Part shown: positions 47,593 through 59,878 of the stretch, piece by piece | How positions within the stretch are numbered: the first letter of the stretch is position 1 | How the letters are laid out: every line of letters starts with the position of its first letter | Origin: Atherix ibis | Taxonomy: Eukaryota > Arthropoda > Insecta > Diptera > Athericidae | Reading direction: 5' to 3' | Assembly: GCA_958298945.1 (NCBI GenBank) | Contig: OY282605.1 | Location: 33,086,811-33,150,810, forward strand | Length of the DNA stretch: 64,000 nt | Made by a program: the position numbers and the translations under genes | The notes under the pieces: model-generated | The model's database searches: none | What the model was told of the DNA's origin: nothing | The model's input: only the letters and a program-made list of their open reading frames with translations

Positions 47593-48250
47593 TTAATCTT
47601 TTATGAATGTCAATTCCAATGACCTATTGTAAGCACCTCTTTTTACAGTTACACTCCCGTGGAAATATTTATATTCCAGTACTAAGTGTCTATCAAAGAA
47701 GTATCCACGACAAATTGGGATATCGTATATAAAGAGTGTGCTAAACTTCACACAAGAAGTAATTGTTTCTCGGGCTGTATGGCATGTGGAACCGTCTTGT
47801 TGAAATGGTTTGATGATGCCTACAGCCCAAAATCCACACCAAATAGTAACACGTTGTGGATGTATTTGTTTCTCAACAATCACTCGTGGATTTTCTGAAC
47901 CTCAAATGTGACAATTTTCTAGATTTACCAAGTTATCAAAATGAAAATGAACCTCATCGCTGAAGATGATTTTTTACGAAAATTTTGTTGTTGTTCCTTG
48001 AGTCAATTGAACTTTGTAAGCATGAATATGTAAATTTTTTGTGAGACTACGCTGTAGAGAGCTTCCTGAAATGTCCAATTCATAACAAAAGTGCTGAATT
48101 GATATTCTTGAATTGCTTCGATGTTTTGCGTTGAACGAATTTTTGAAGGACGGGCAGAGTATTTAATATCAAGTTTCCCTAATTTTTTTAATTAATCTCT
48201 TCATAGTTGATTACGTTAAATCACTATTCCGATCATATTTTGTCCGAAAA
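47593..48250 (-). mobile_element. Family T (Tc3-like) relic, best preserved copy
   Basis: The minus strand 47720-47880 reads VIVEKQIHPQRVTIWCGFWA in one frame, then by deletion straight into FQQDGSTCHTARETI. Upstream (47900-47980) gives SDEVHFHFDNLVN with a frameshift. This anchors the identity of the more decayed family T fragments. The N-terminal helix-turn-helix is weak, near 48050-48250. Confidence 0.7.
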
Positions 48251-48344
48251 TTGTGAACTGCAATTGCCAAACGTTCATTATTTTTAAAATATTGCTCAAC
48301 ATTAAAAATGCGCTCTATTTTGAATAATACTGAACTTTTTTTTT

Positions 48345-50340
48345 AAACAACAATTTACCGCACAAGTTGCGGAAAATTCAAATCTTGCGCGAAGTTTGGG
48401 ACATTCTATATAAGTTTTTTAGGGAATGGGGGTAAATAACCTGGCCTGCGCCAAAAAAGTAAAGATAATTTTTGAAATTCATTTTTTTTAGCAAATTCTA
48501 TAAAAATGACTTAATCACATACAGCATTTTCTTTAACATTCTATATTGTCTTAAAAAATTGTTATTAAAGAGTCAGGTGGAAGTGCTTTGTAGAGAATTC
48601 AAAAAAAAGTATTAACTTGAATTTCTATTTTTAATAACGTTGAACTGTCAGCTGTTAGGCTGTCCTTTATTTGTGTTGGCAACACTTTACAGCTCAAATG
48701 GCGAAAAATTCAAATCTTGCTCGAAGTTTGGGACACCCTTTACAGGTTTTTTTAGAGAATGTTTTAAACCCTTTACAAGTTTTTTAGGGTTAAATATGCT
48801 GGTCTGCACTGATAAAATAAAGATAATTTTTGAAATTCAATTTTTTTTTGCAAATTCTATAAAAATGGTGCCTTGTGGAGAATTTAAAAAAAAAGTGTTT
48901 ACTTGCATTTCAATTTTTAATAACATTGAACTGCAAGCTGTCAAGCTGGCTTTCTTTTGTTGGCAACACTCTACCGCACAAATGGTGGAAAATTCAAATC
49001 TTGCTCGAAGCCTGGGATACCCTTTATTAGTCTTTTAGGGAGTGTGGCTAAATATGCTGGTCTGTGTCCAAAAAATAGAGATAATTTTTAAAATTCCACT
49101 TTTTTTAGCAAAGTCTGTAAAAATGACTTAATCACATACACCATTTTCTTAAACATTCTATATTATCTTATGCAATCTGTTACAAACAATTATTATTAAA
49201 GCGTCAGACGGAAGTGATTTGTGGAGAATTTAAAAAAAAATATTTACTTGCATTTCAATTTTAAATAACGCTGAACTGTCAGCTGTCAGGCTGTCTTTTA
49301 TTTTTATTGGCAAAACTTTAATGCATAAAAGTCAAATTTTGCGCGAAAATTTAAAGTTTCAAATCTTCGCGCAAGATTTGAAATTTGTGCGAAGTTTGGG
49401 ACAACCTTTGTAAGTCTTTTAGGGATTGGAGTTAAATATGCTGATCTGTACCCAAAAAATGAAAATAATTTTTGAAATTCAATTTTTTTTAGCAATTTCT
49501 ATAAAAATGGCTTAATCACTTACAGCATTTTCTTAAACATTCTATATTCTTTTATGAACTCTGTCACAAAAAATTGTTATTAAAACGTCAGACGCAGGTG
49601 ATTTTTGGATAATTTAAAAAAAAAAATTATTTACTTGCATTTCAATTTGTAATAACGCTGAACTGTCAGCTGTCATGCTGGTTTTTTTGTTGGCAACACT
49701 TTAATGCATAAAAGTCAAATTTTGCGCGAAAATTGGAAGTTTCAAATCTTCAAGCAAGATTTGAAATTCGTGCGAAGTTTGGGACAACCTTTATAAGTCT
49801 TTTATATATTGGAGTTAAATATGCTGGTCTATACCCAAAAAATGAAGATAATTTTTAAAATTCAATTTTTTTTAGCAAATTGTATAAAAATGGCTTAATC
49901 ACTTACAGTATTTTCTTAAACATTCTATATTCTTTTATGCACTCTGTCACAAAAAATTGTTATTAAAACGTCAGACGCAGGTGCCTTGTGGAGAATTTAA
50001 AAAAAAGCGTGTTCACTTGCATTTCAATTTTAAATAACGCTGAATTGTTAGCTGTCAAGCTGGCTTTTTCTTGTTGGCAACACTCTACCTCACAAATGGT
50101 GGAAAATTTAAATCTTGCTCGACGTTTGGCATACCCTGTTTAGATCTTTTAAGGAGTATGGGTAAATATGCTGGTCTGCGTCCAAAAAGTAAAGATAATT
50201 TTTGAAATTCAATTTTTCTTAGCAAATTCTATAAAAGTGACTTGATGACATACAGCATTTTCTTTAACATTCTAAATTCTCTGTCACAAATAATTATTAT
50301 TAAAGCATCAGTCGGAACTGATTTTTTTTTGAGTAAATTT
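48345..50340. repeat. Tandem array of about six 280-385-bp units
   Basis: Each unit has a GTTGGCAACACTTTA anchor (48675, 48959, 49306, 49689, 50073), then AAAATTCAAATCTTGCTCG, a GTTTGGGACAACC block, AAATATGCTGGTCTG, AAAGATAATTTTTGAAATTC, TTAATCACATACAGCATTTT and CGCTGAACTGTCAGCTGTC. Spacings of 284, 347, 383 and 384 show that units grew by insertion: units 3 and 4 carry an extra partly palindromic segment around TTTGCGCGAAAATT. No coding content. Confidence 0.85.
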
Positions 50341-52747
50341 CATTATAGTTTATTTAATTCTTTTTGTGTGAATCCAACACTTTTCAATTGGAAATTATTT
50401 CAAAGAATTTCTTTACTGATTATAAGGAAAAATTCAATCAATCATTTGTGGAATTTACAATAAGTTTTACAAAAAACGTTGGAAAAAATTCTATTATAAA
50501 ATGTGAATATTAATGGCAAAAAGTGGATTTTATTCACGACATGAAGAGTCAGTCCTTGCAGTATTGTATGGTGGCCTTTAATTATATTGTCATAGACGAG
50601 CCACAGACTGAGTAATGGTGGTGTATTACAGAATCGTCGTTAGCATTTTAAAGGATCAAAAAAAGATGCGTTGAATTCTAGGCACCTTCGGAAAATATTG
50701 CATTTATGTTTAGTGCATTGCAGTCTTTTGAATATTTGCAAAGAGATGGAATTATCAAAAAAGTGCATTCTAATTCTTAGCAATTACAAAAAGTACCACA
50801 ATAACGTTTGCTTATTTGCTTATAAGAATTTTTACCTTCTAATTTTCACCATCGCCATCACCGTTTCAGAATTATCAAAGCGTGTCATTACTGTACAAGT
50901 CAGGTTTTTATTTTTGCGCGTAATACGAGTATAACATCTTTCTCGTCAGGTAAATCTGCTTTCATTATTATGTTACTTATCTTAAGCATACAATATATTA
51001 AGAAAAACCATTAAATAACTCAAGCAACCATGAAAAAAGCAGTAAATTGAAAATTATTCGCACCGTACAGAAAATTTACTTATTCACGATTCGCAACGAT
51101 TAGGAAAATTTACAGTGTTCGTTTGAGTTTTTGGTCTTTTTTTTCACTAAAAATATTGTACTTTATGCGGTGTACTTTTGTACAAAATTCAATTAATTGC
51201 AAGGGTGCTTTTTTTTAAATCATAAATATTTGATTGAATAAAAAAAAATAATTACCAAAAAAAACTTTTGTAGTCCAAATCTATATTCCGTTTACCTTAA
51301 TTCCGATTCAGAGGTAGTTGACACTTTCAAGCAGATAATACCAAAATAAATTCGAAACTTTTGCTCAAAAGAAATTTTTATTTTTCAAAGAAAGTAAATA
51401 GAAATGTAATAAAAGTTTTTTCTTTCATGCTAGAACAATTTTTGTGGTTTCGGAATAACTTTACATTTGTTTAGGTCTTCTTCTTTAAGACAAAAAACTA
51501 ATTTTGTTTAGAATTCCACAACGAAAGGATTTGGAAAATGTACGTAACCAATTCAGAACGAATAACCCTTTTGGGAATGATTCAATTTGGTTTTTTTTTT
51601 GTCCCTTCTGGTAACATTTCAATCTGGTCAAAGGATTGTGTGAGGAATTTATTGATAGAAACTTTATTTTATTTTATAAGTTTAAGGCAAATAGATATTG
51701 ACAAAATAGAATGATAAAAATTCGATGAAAATGGGATTTTTTCTTTTAATATTAAAGATTTTGTTTTCTTTAAAAAATAAGCTTTTTCTAAATTTAATAC
51801 ATTTATTTGAACTTTTTGTATAAAAAATAATTTAGTTACTAATTGGGAATTTTTTGTATATATCAGAAAATTAGTGAGACTTTTAGTAAGATTGGAAATC
51901 TAAGAAAATCTCGGACTAGTGCTTGTTACCTTCTGTGAGACATGGTGGAGAGGTTCTATCATGATAAGGGGTTATTTCGGTGGATATCAGGTTGAGAATA
52001 TTTATAAAATTGAGGAAAATATGACAAAGTAGGACTACAGAGATATTTTTGGATCCTAATAGGATACCTTATTTTCCATTAAGAATTCATGTTTCAAATA
52101 CGTAAAAGCATTGTGACGATTATTTAAGTAAATTCTCAGTATCGGAAAAACTGCTAGACTGATGGATAATGAACCGAATCCTATTAAGCTCCTTTAAAAT
52201 GAATATAGTAGAAATATAACAAAAAACTACACTTTATTCTCAGATCACTTATGGAGGATTTTGCAGCAGTAATGGTCCCAAATACTAACAAGAGACTTTG
52301 AAAAAAATACTAACAAGAATGCCTTAATTATGGCACAGAAAATATATTTAATAAACCGTAAAAATAATACTAAAAAGTCCTTAGTTTAATCAAAAAAAAT
52401 TTTAAATATTAAATTTTGCATTTACGCGGGTACTTATTTATGAGCCGAAGTGTACGGTGGGATTGGACTCAAAAATAATAGATTATCCATTTTTTGGTTT
52501 TGTAACTATAGCTTATTTTAATAAAAATAATTATTTTTTAAATATTAAAAAAGATAATGTTTAGTTAGCATAAAATTTGCCATTTAATATTGTTAATTAA
52601 TTATATACCAAATAATGTGGTAATATTGTAAAAACTTTATACAAAATTGGTAATTCTGCCATAGCTATATTTCGCTCTTGAAGAGGAGATTTTGTGGATG
52701 CGGAAATCTCGTTCGGTGGATACGTCAATAAGCCAAATTGTCATATA
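50341..52747. other. AT-rich stretch, no gene seen
   Basis: No supported coding frame longer than short random ones; no element ends recognised. Confidence 0.35.
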
Positions 52748-53518
52748 CGAGGTCTGTTCAAAAAGTATCGTGAATTTTGAATTTCCGCGGGTTACCTATA
52801 TTCGATTTTAGATTTTTTGAGGCGTTATATTGGTACTTATGTCTCTCACTTCTACCTACAAGTTTGGCCATTTTGAATGTTCAGTTAATTTTTGACAGCT
52901 GCTTTGCTTGCACGTGTTTTGGCTCGTCTTCGATTTTTGCCAATTCCAAAAAATGGATCAAAGAATCTGTTTCGGGAACACTCCGGCATTATTAGTGTGT
53001 TGTTTTTAACCAAAAATTCGCGCACAAGTAACGATGCCTGAGCAGGGGCGTTATCATGGTGCAAAAGACAATTTTTGTTTTTCCACAAATCCGGGCGTTT
53101 CTGGCGGATTGCTTAGTGCAACTTGTGCATAACTTGCAGGTAATATTCCTTATTGACTGTTCTACCCTGTGGCAAGAACTGATGATGCACCACGCCCCTA
53201 CAATCGAACAAAACCGTAAGCAAAACCTTCAGATTCGACCGACCTCGGCGCACTTTTTCAGTCTCGGCTCGTGCGGCAGCTTCCATTGTGATGATTGAGC
53301 TTTGGTTTCAACGTCATAACCATAAACCCATAATTTTTATTATCCCTGGAGCAAAGTTGGGTCCACGCGGATAGAGTCCAAAAACTCCTTAGCAATGTTA
53401 ATGCGATGCTGTGTTTGGTGGAAAATGGTCAAAAATCGAAGACGAACCAAAGCACGTACAAGCAAAGCAGCTGACCTCATAGAGCTTTTTTTTCGCGATA
53501 TTTTTTGAACAGACCTCG
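52748..53518. mobile_element. Mariner A5, rearranged with inverted interior
   Basis: TA-flanked terminal repeats (CGAGGTCTGTTCAAAAAGT; GAACAGACCTCG). The first 230 bases are plus-oriented 5' leader up to the start codon region (ATGGATCAAAGAATCTG). From about 52977 the interior is minus-oriented: it runs from the region after D2 (HHDNAPAQASLLVREF on the minus strand, 53030-53075) back to the same leader. The leader segment is therefore present twice as an inverted pair (about 52892-52943 and 53424-53474). Confidence 0.85.
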
Positions 53519-53559
53519 TAGAGCTTTAAAAAACTATAAATAACTGTGCAGAAGTTGTT

Positions 53560-53700
53560 GTTTCTGAAAATTTATTAATTTGGTCTTTTTTGTGCGAAAA
53601 TTGTCCAGGATGTGTAATTTCATGATTTCGGTGTTGTCAATTGAGCTCAAAAATTGTACGTTGAACTTTTTCTTATAGAACTTATAAAAATTTATACTTC
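53560..53700 (+). mobile_element. Family T scrap
   Basis: GGTGTTGTCAATTGAGCTCA followed by AAAATTGTACG matches the VNWxxK block spacing of T4 and T6. Very short. Confidence 0.3.
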
Positions 53701-55735
53701 AATAGAAAATTCTCAAAGTTTAGAATATTTAAAATCTTATATCTCTCAAGAAATTATCAAATTACATTCTGAAATATTTGAAAAGGTCATAAAATATTTA
53801 CTTAAAAGGATCGAGTCTTGTAAGAAATTTTTTTGACTTATGTTATACTAAATATCGAATGGCAAAATATACAAAATAGGAATAAATAAAAATTTCTTAA
53901 AAAACAAAATTTAAAATATTTGTTATTGAATTTTATTTTCCAAAGTGTAAAAAAAAATCTACTAATTCAAATATTGATCGTTGTCGGTTAATGAATATTT
54001 AATAAAAATGTCATTTTTAAAGCCGAACTGAAGTGATTTTTATTTTTATATAAATGAAGTTTATCCTATAAAATGAAACGATAAGTGGAATTTAACTAAA
54101 AGAGAATTTATTATTTTATTAGCAAATACGAAAGGGGAATTAGCACAATTCTCTTAGGCTGCGCATACTAATCAGTGTTTTAATTTTCTTATACGAAGGA
54201 ATTTATTTAAATTGTTATTCCCTAAAAGGCAACCGCCCTGATTTATATTCAATCCATTTAACTTGTCTGTGGGAAATATTCAAAACTAAATATTTCTGCT
54301 TGTTCTTATTTGATTTAAGATATTTCAGACTTGGTAAAAAGATAAGTACTCGTAAACATATTTGGATTGCGTTCATTTTCAGTAAATTAATTTACTTCAC
54401 TTTTATTGAGAATAATTTAACCATATTTAAATACGGAACTCTGTACAAATATTTACTGATCGTATAAATATTGTCTAGGGGAAATATTTTAATTAAATTT
54501 TTAGTTTCGTTTAAAAGTTGAAAAAAAATTGTTTTTGACATGTAATCGTCAAATGGACTCATGATCGTGGCGTTAGAAAATGGCCTCTGGCTTTTTTATC
54601 AGACACCACCTTACAAAGAAATAAACAAATAAAAATTATTTTTGAGTCGACTAAAAATTTGTTATTTATTTTATTTTATTTTTTTTTGGCAATGGAAAAT
54701 TTGATTTTTAAGCGAAATTTTTGTTTATTTTTCCCTTGTTGAACCGATCAATTTATTGATTGTTGAACGCACCCAACCATCAACTCATACTCAACTGATC
54801 GCTTGCCATACGAACGAGCAACAATTTGTTCACTGAATATGTGCGCGGTCAGTGAGACGACGGCATGCCTGCTTACAGTCGCTGATTAAATTGAGTCGTG
54901 TAAAAATTTATATTTCAGTAAAAATGTTACTAAAAATGGTATTTTAAAAAATTTACACAGAAAATACATTTTTATGAACAAAAAAAGTATTTTTTCTATT
55001 TCAATAAGACAAACACATTAAAATCAATAAAATTTAATATTTTTTTAGCAAAAAAATGTGCTTATTTCTTAAAACCAAAAATATTTACACTTAAATTTTT
55101 TTGAGTTTCATTTTTTATTTATTAGTATTGTTGTTGTTGTTGTTGTATGGAAGGTATCTGAGACAGGAGCCAGAGGACATGTTATAGCGCCTTGACCATG
55201 AGGTCATAAGGGAGCTTCATGTAACGAGTGGGTAGGCATTTTCAGATTATCTAATAAAACTGGTCGTTAGTTAGTTGAAGGAGATAAATAAAACTCCTTC
55301 TGGAACTTATGATTAAAAAAAAATAATATAAAGAGTACACTAAGCAAAAAAAAAAACTGTTGAACATAGAAGCTCCATAATGGAAGTAGTTCTATTCAAA
55401 AATAAATTCTGCTTGGGGTGGAAAACGTTAATGCTATCCATTTCGTAATTTGGAAAGTATGGCATTTTTATTTAATAGTTAAAAAAATATTTATAAACTA
55501 TAATATAATTTTTAATTAAAATAAAATATGCCATTTTATTATGTAAATTATTTAGTTACCAAAAAATGCATAAAAATTGTAAACAAATTTTACAAAGTAA
55601 TTATCCTGTCATTTTGGAAATTATTTTTTTTAGCGATGAGGCTCGTTATTAGCTTGGTGGATGTATTAAGAAGCAATATTACCATATATGAGGCTCTAAA
55701 AATTCATAAGTAATTGAGAAATTTTTTTTTGTATT
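53701..55735. other. AT-rich stretch, no gene seen
   Basis: It contains a less AT-rich block at 54750-54900 (possible promoter, see findings), a GTT-repeat at 55129-55147 and a poly(A) run near 55347. No coding frame supported. Confidence 0.35.
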
Positions 55736-56168
55736 CTTAAAAAGCGACTGTCTGATTTGCATTTTGGTCTGAATTTATTATTGACCCGGATTTCTTTGAT
55801 AAATTAATAAGGACAGACACGAAGGGCAGAGTCAATTCTGAGCATTATGGCCGTATGATAACCGACTTTTTTAGACTAAAATTTAAAGATATTACCTTAA
55901 TATATTTATAGTTTTAATAAAACGAAAAAAATTTATGTTTTTAAGGCCCGAAAAAAGATTTGAATATTTGATCATGTCGATTGGCCTACAAGATCGTTTT
56001 ATTTGATGCAGTTGGACTTTTGTAAAATATTGTATTTATACGAACAGCTAACGTAAAATATTGTATTTATACAATTTTCAAACGAATTCCAACTTGAAAT
56101 ATGCGAAAAAGTCATCAAAAATCACTTCAAAAGGATCATGTCCTTCGAGAATTCTCGTGGCAATTAAC
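55736..56168 (+). mobile_element. Family T relic
   Basis: Plus frame: FAFWSEFIIDPDFFDKL, then NSEHYGRMITDFFRLKFKD (55760-55900), and a decayed VDWPTRS block near 55975. The tail CCTTCGAGAATTCTCGTGGC (56145) matches the tail of T6 and marks where mariner F begins. Confidence 0.6.
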
Positions 56169-56174
56169 AGGTGT

Positions 56175-57060
56175 TGGAATTAATTCGTAGCGTTTTACAA
56201 AAGATGGCGTTAGCCAACTATCCACAGTGACACGTACAAAAGTAAATATTCTCCCAGAAGCTACTGACATAACGCAACTTTTCCACTATACGTGTATGAC
56301 ATTTTGTTATAGTGTCAGTAGCACTTGTTGCGCAGTGTCAAACATGTCGAAGTTCGTGCCTGAAAAATCGTTTTTACGGGGAGTGTTACTCCAAAGCCAT
56401 AGGAATGGTACAAAAACAGGGAACGTGGGTTCCACATGAGTTGAAGCCAAGGGACGTCGAGCGGCGTTTAGTTACCTGTGAGATTCTTCTCCAACGGCAG
56501 GCAAGGAAGGGATTTCTGCATCGAATCGTCACTGGTGATGAGAAGTGGGTACTCTACGACAATCTCGAACGCAGAAAACCGTGGGGCTTGCCCGGTCATG
56601 AACAGTAAGATCTTCTTTCCATAATATTCATGGAAAGAAGATCTTACGGTGTATTTGGTGGGATCAGCTGGGTGTTATTTATTATGAGCTCCTCCAACCG
56701 GGTGAAACCATCACTGTGGACGTATACAGACGACAATTGATGCGTTTGAACAGAGCATTACAAGAAAAGCGGCCGCAATATAAAGATCGACAAGACAAAG
56801 TAATTTTGCTCCACGACAATGCAAGACCCTATGTTGCGAAAGTCGTGAAAACTTATTTAAATACGCTGAAATGGGAAGTTCTGCCTCACCCGCCATATTC
56901 ACCAGACATTGCCCCATCTGATTTTCATTTGTTTTGATCCATGGCGCATGGCTTGTCAGAGCAGCACTTCGATAACTACGAAATGACCGAAAATTGGATC
57001 GATTCTTTCATTGAATCTAAACAAGAAGAAAAACGCTACAAATTATTTACAATACTTGAA
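56175..57060 (+). mobile_element. Mariner F, dead
   Basis: Plus-strand pieces: MSKFVPEKSFLRGVL (56344), then by deletion of the helix-turn-helix GTWVPHELKPRDVERR (56430), GFLHRIVTGDEKWVLYDN (D1 kept), VILLHDNARPYVAKVVKTYL (D2, 56800) and PPYSPDIAPSDFHLF (D3, 56890), followed by a stop and SMAHGLSEQHFDNYE. An inverted duplication lies at 56605-56647. Terminal repeats not identified; the left boundary is inferred from the end of the family T tail. Confidence 0.75.
56605..56647. repeat. Perfect 18-bp inverted repeat, 7-nt loop
   Basis: Arms 56605-56622 and 56630-56647 are exact inverse complements around AATATTC, inside mariner F. The right arm is native (it codes HGKKILR in the family's reading frame); the left arm is extra. 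Confidence 0.95.
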
Positions 57061-57106
57061 ATTTACACAATATAATTAAATTAAAAATTTTATAATAATT
57101 TATATA

Positions 57107-58394
57107 CGAGGGTCGTTCAATTAGTCCTTACAAAAAGATGGAAAAAAACTGTTTTTAAAAAAAAATTTTTTTATTTTTCAACATAATCTCCTTTTAGCTA
57201 TATACACTTTTCCAACCGTTTTTCCAAAATTTTCATCCCGTCCAAAAAATAGGATTTCGGAAGTTCTGCAAAATACTCATCCGTTTGAGCAATGACGTCC
57301 TCGTTGGAAGTGAACCGTCGGCCGCCAAGCCCATTCTTCAGATTGGGGAAAATAAAATAGTCACTCGGGGCCAAATCTGGTGAATAAGCGGGATGCTGCA
57401 ACAATTCCATTCTCAATTCCACAATTTTGGCAATGGAAACAGCGCAGGTGTGCACACGCGCATTGTCCTGATGCAAGAGGAATTTTTGTCTTCTTCAGTA
57501 GGGGCGTTTCTCTTTGATTTCCTCGCTCAACCGTTGCAATAACGACGCGTAATACGCTCCTGTTATTGTTTTTCCTTTTTCCAAGTAGTCGATAAAAATG
57601 ATGCCCTTCGAATCCCAAAAGACCGTGGCCATCACCTTGCCGGCCGATGGCACAGTTTTTGCCTTCTTCGGAGCCCGTTCACCCTTGAAAATCCACTGTG
57701 ATGACTGTCTCTTCGTTTCTGGAGTGTAGTAGTGCATCCAGGTCATCCACAGTGACAAATCGACAAAGGAATTCGGCAAGGATTGCGATGAAAGAGTGCC
57801 AACATAGCCTCAGAGTCCACTGCACGATTGCGCTTATTCTCCTCTGAGAGCAAACGCGGCACCCATCTTGCCGAAATTTTTGAAGCACCCATCTTGCCGA
57901 AAATTTGAAGCGACTGTACTTTGTGATATGCCCGTAGCCTCAACTAATTCGCGCACTTTAATTCGCCGATCGTTCAAAATCAGATCGTGGATTTTGTCGA
58001 TGATTTCAGGAGTAGACACCTCAACTGGGCGTCCTGAACAATGTTCTTCTTTTGTGGATAAACGGCCACGTTTAAATTCAGTTACCTAATTGTAAACCGT
58101 CGCAAACACAGGTGCAGATGTGCCATGAACTGCAGCCAACTCAGCTTTGATTTCTTTCGGGCTTAAGCCTTTCAAATGGAGATGTTTGATGACAGCCCTA
58201 AACTCGCTTTTTTCCATTTATGCACAAATAAATGTCGTTAACTTTAATCGACGATAGAAATTGACCTACGCTATGGATCGAGCTGAAATTTTGACAGCTT
58301 TCCTGTCGATAATGCTACTTATAAAAATAAAATCTTTACCGACACTACGAGCGCAATTTCTTGGATTTTCTAAGGACTTATTAAACGACTCTCG
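57107..58394 (-). mobile_element. Mariner E, dead, near full length
   Basis: Left end CGAGGGTCGTTCAATTAGTCC after TA; right end inverse near 58394, slightly diverged. The transposase starts MEKSEFRAVIKHL near 58217. It has an N-terminal stop (TVYN*VTEF, Trp to stop), PVEVSTPEIIDKIHDLILND, a direct duplication around 57858-57905, and a frameshift at D1 (VTVDD). D2 is QDNARVHTCA and D3 SPDLAPSDYF, both kept. Related to mariner D (GKTITGAYYASLL, GERAPKKAKTV). Confidence 0.88.
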
Positions 58395-58399
58395 TCGTA

Positions 58400-59457
58400 A
58401 ATATATTTTATATAATTTTTATATAAAATATATTTACTATATATTGGATAACCTTCTATTAGGTCGATGTACATAAATATTTGATAATTTGTATAATAAA
58501 AAAAACCTACATAGTATTCGAAATAATAAAAATTAATTAATAAATAATATTTTTGGAATGTGAATTTTTTTTAATTTCATTGAAATGTACTAAAACGACA
58601 GGATAAAAGGTAATATAAATTTCTTTGGAATATCTGATGTAAAATTTATCATTTCAGTCGTGATATAATTTCCGTTTAATTGTTGTACAAAAAAAATGTA
58701 CCTACTGTAAAAGGGGGAAAAAATGTTTTCTTGTTGAATGCACTCTCGACATTCTGACATGAAATTGCAACAAAGTTGAATTTTAGCCACACAATTCGCT
58801 GTGGATTGGAATGAATAAGAATTTTAGGAAGTGCCACGGAGCAGTTATTCTGAAAGCTGAAATCGACTACATTCAGACGTCTTTTGGTATTTATTATCTG
58901 ACAAGCGCTTCTGTTCTTCTAACGAATGATAGCTATTCACTTATTTAGCTTTGTCAGAGTCAGAAATCACAATTAAATCGGTTTTATGCTGTATACTTGC
59001 ATTAAAGTTAGCATAGAAGCATAACATTGGACGCGGTGCGATCAAATTGTTCAAGTATGGGAAGAGAACTGTTTGGAATTCTATTGCATTCCATTCATTC
59101 TCTTCGTATGCAATTGCATTTTTACCCTTAGTTAGCCATCATATAATATGAGTTAAGTAGCTGAAAACTACACCAAACAACAGAGAATCTTTTCTGTTCA
59201 TCAGAAATAAGATTGACTTTGGCAATGACTCATCGAGTATAGCACTATTCATTTGAGTAATGTTGAAGTCTGAACATCATTAAAAATGAGTAATAAACTC
59301 TCGAATTCAATTAAATGGCCGCACTGAAAGTTGAAGAAGTATTGAAAAAGGTAAATTGCAATTTTACAAAAACAATTTCATGCAAGAAGGAATTATAACG
59401 AAAAAGGACAGAAAAATAATGAATCTGAAATTATTCCACGGATACGAATAATAAATG
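58400..59457. other. Stretch without recognised gene
   Basis: 58400-58620 is very AT-rich. 58800-59340 is less AT-rich but has no supported frame or element ends. Confidence 0.35.
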
Positions 59458-59878
59458 TTTTTTTTTTTTAAATTTATTTAACTATCTACAACTACATATA
59501 TATTGTAACAAGCAGATTTTATGACAAAGACACTACAATGACAGGACAGGGAATATGTGAGAGTAAACACCCATCGGTGTTTATCTACCGAACGAGATTT
59601 GAACATTTGAAGAAATGTCGTAGCCAATTTCTCTTTAAAAGCCGACGAGTATAAATAGGGACGGAAACAGATGAAAGCGCTTTAATGAGAGGAGAGGAAG
59701 ACGCACAAATCTTGAACGAAGGGAACATTTAGGTTACGGTGAATAATTTTGTTATGAACATAGAACTGGGGGCATTAACAATTTTTCGGAGGATTTTGGA
59801 TTGAACAGATGGGATGCGAAAGGAATCGGAAGCCTTGGTAGAACTGTATGTCAAGATTGTTTTTAAAATCATGTTGTA

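Noticed and set aside
48345..50340. Regular repeats considered as a CRISPR-like array
   Set aside because: Units are 280-385 bp, diverged throughout, and have no short repeat-spacer pattern; the context is eukaryotic.
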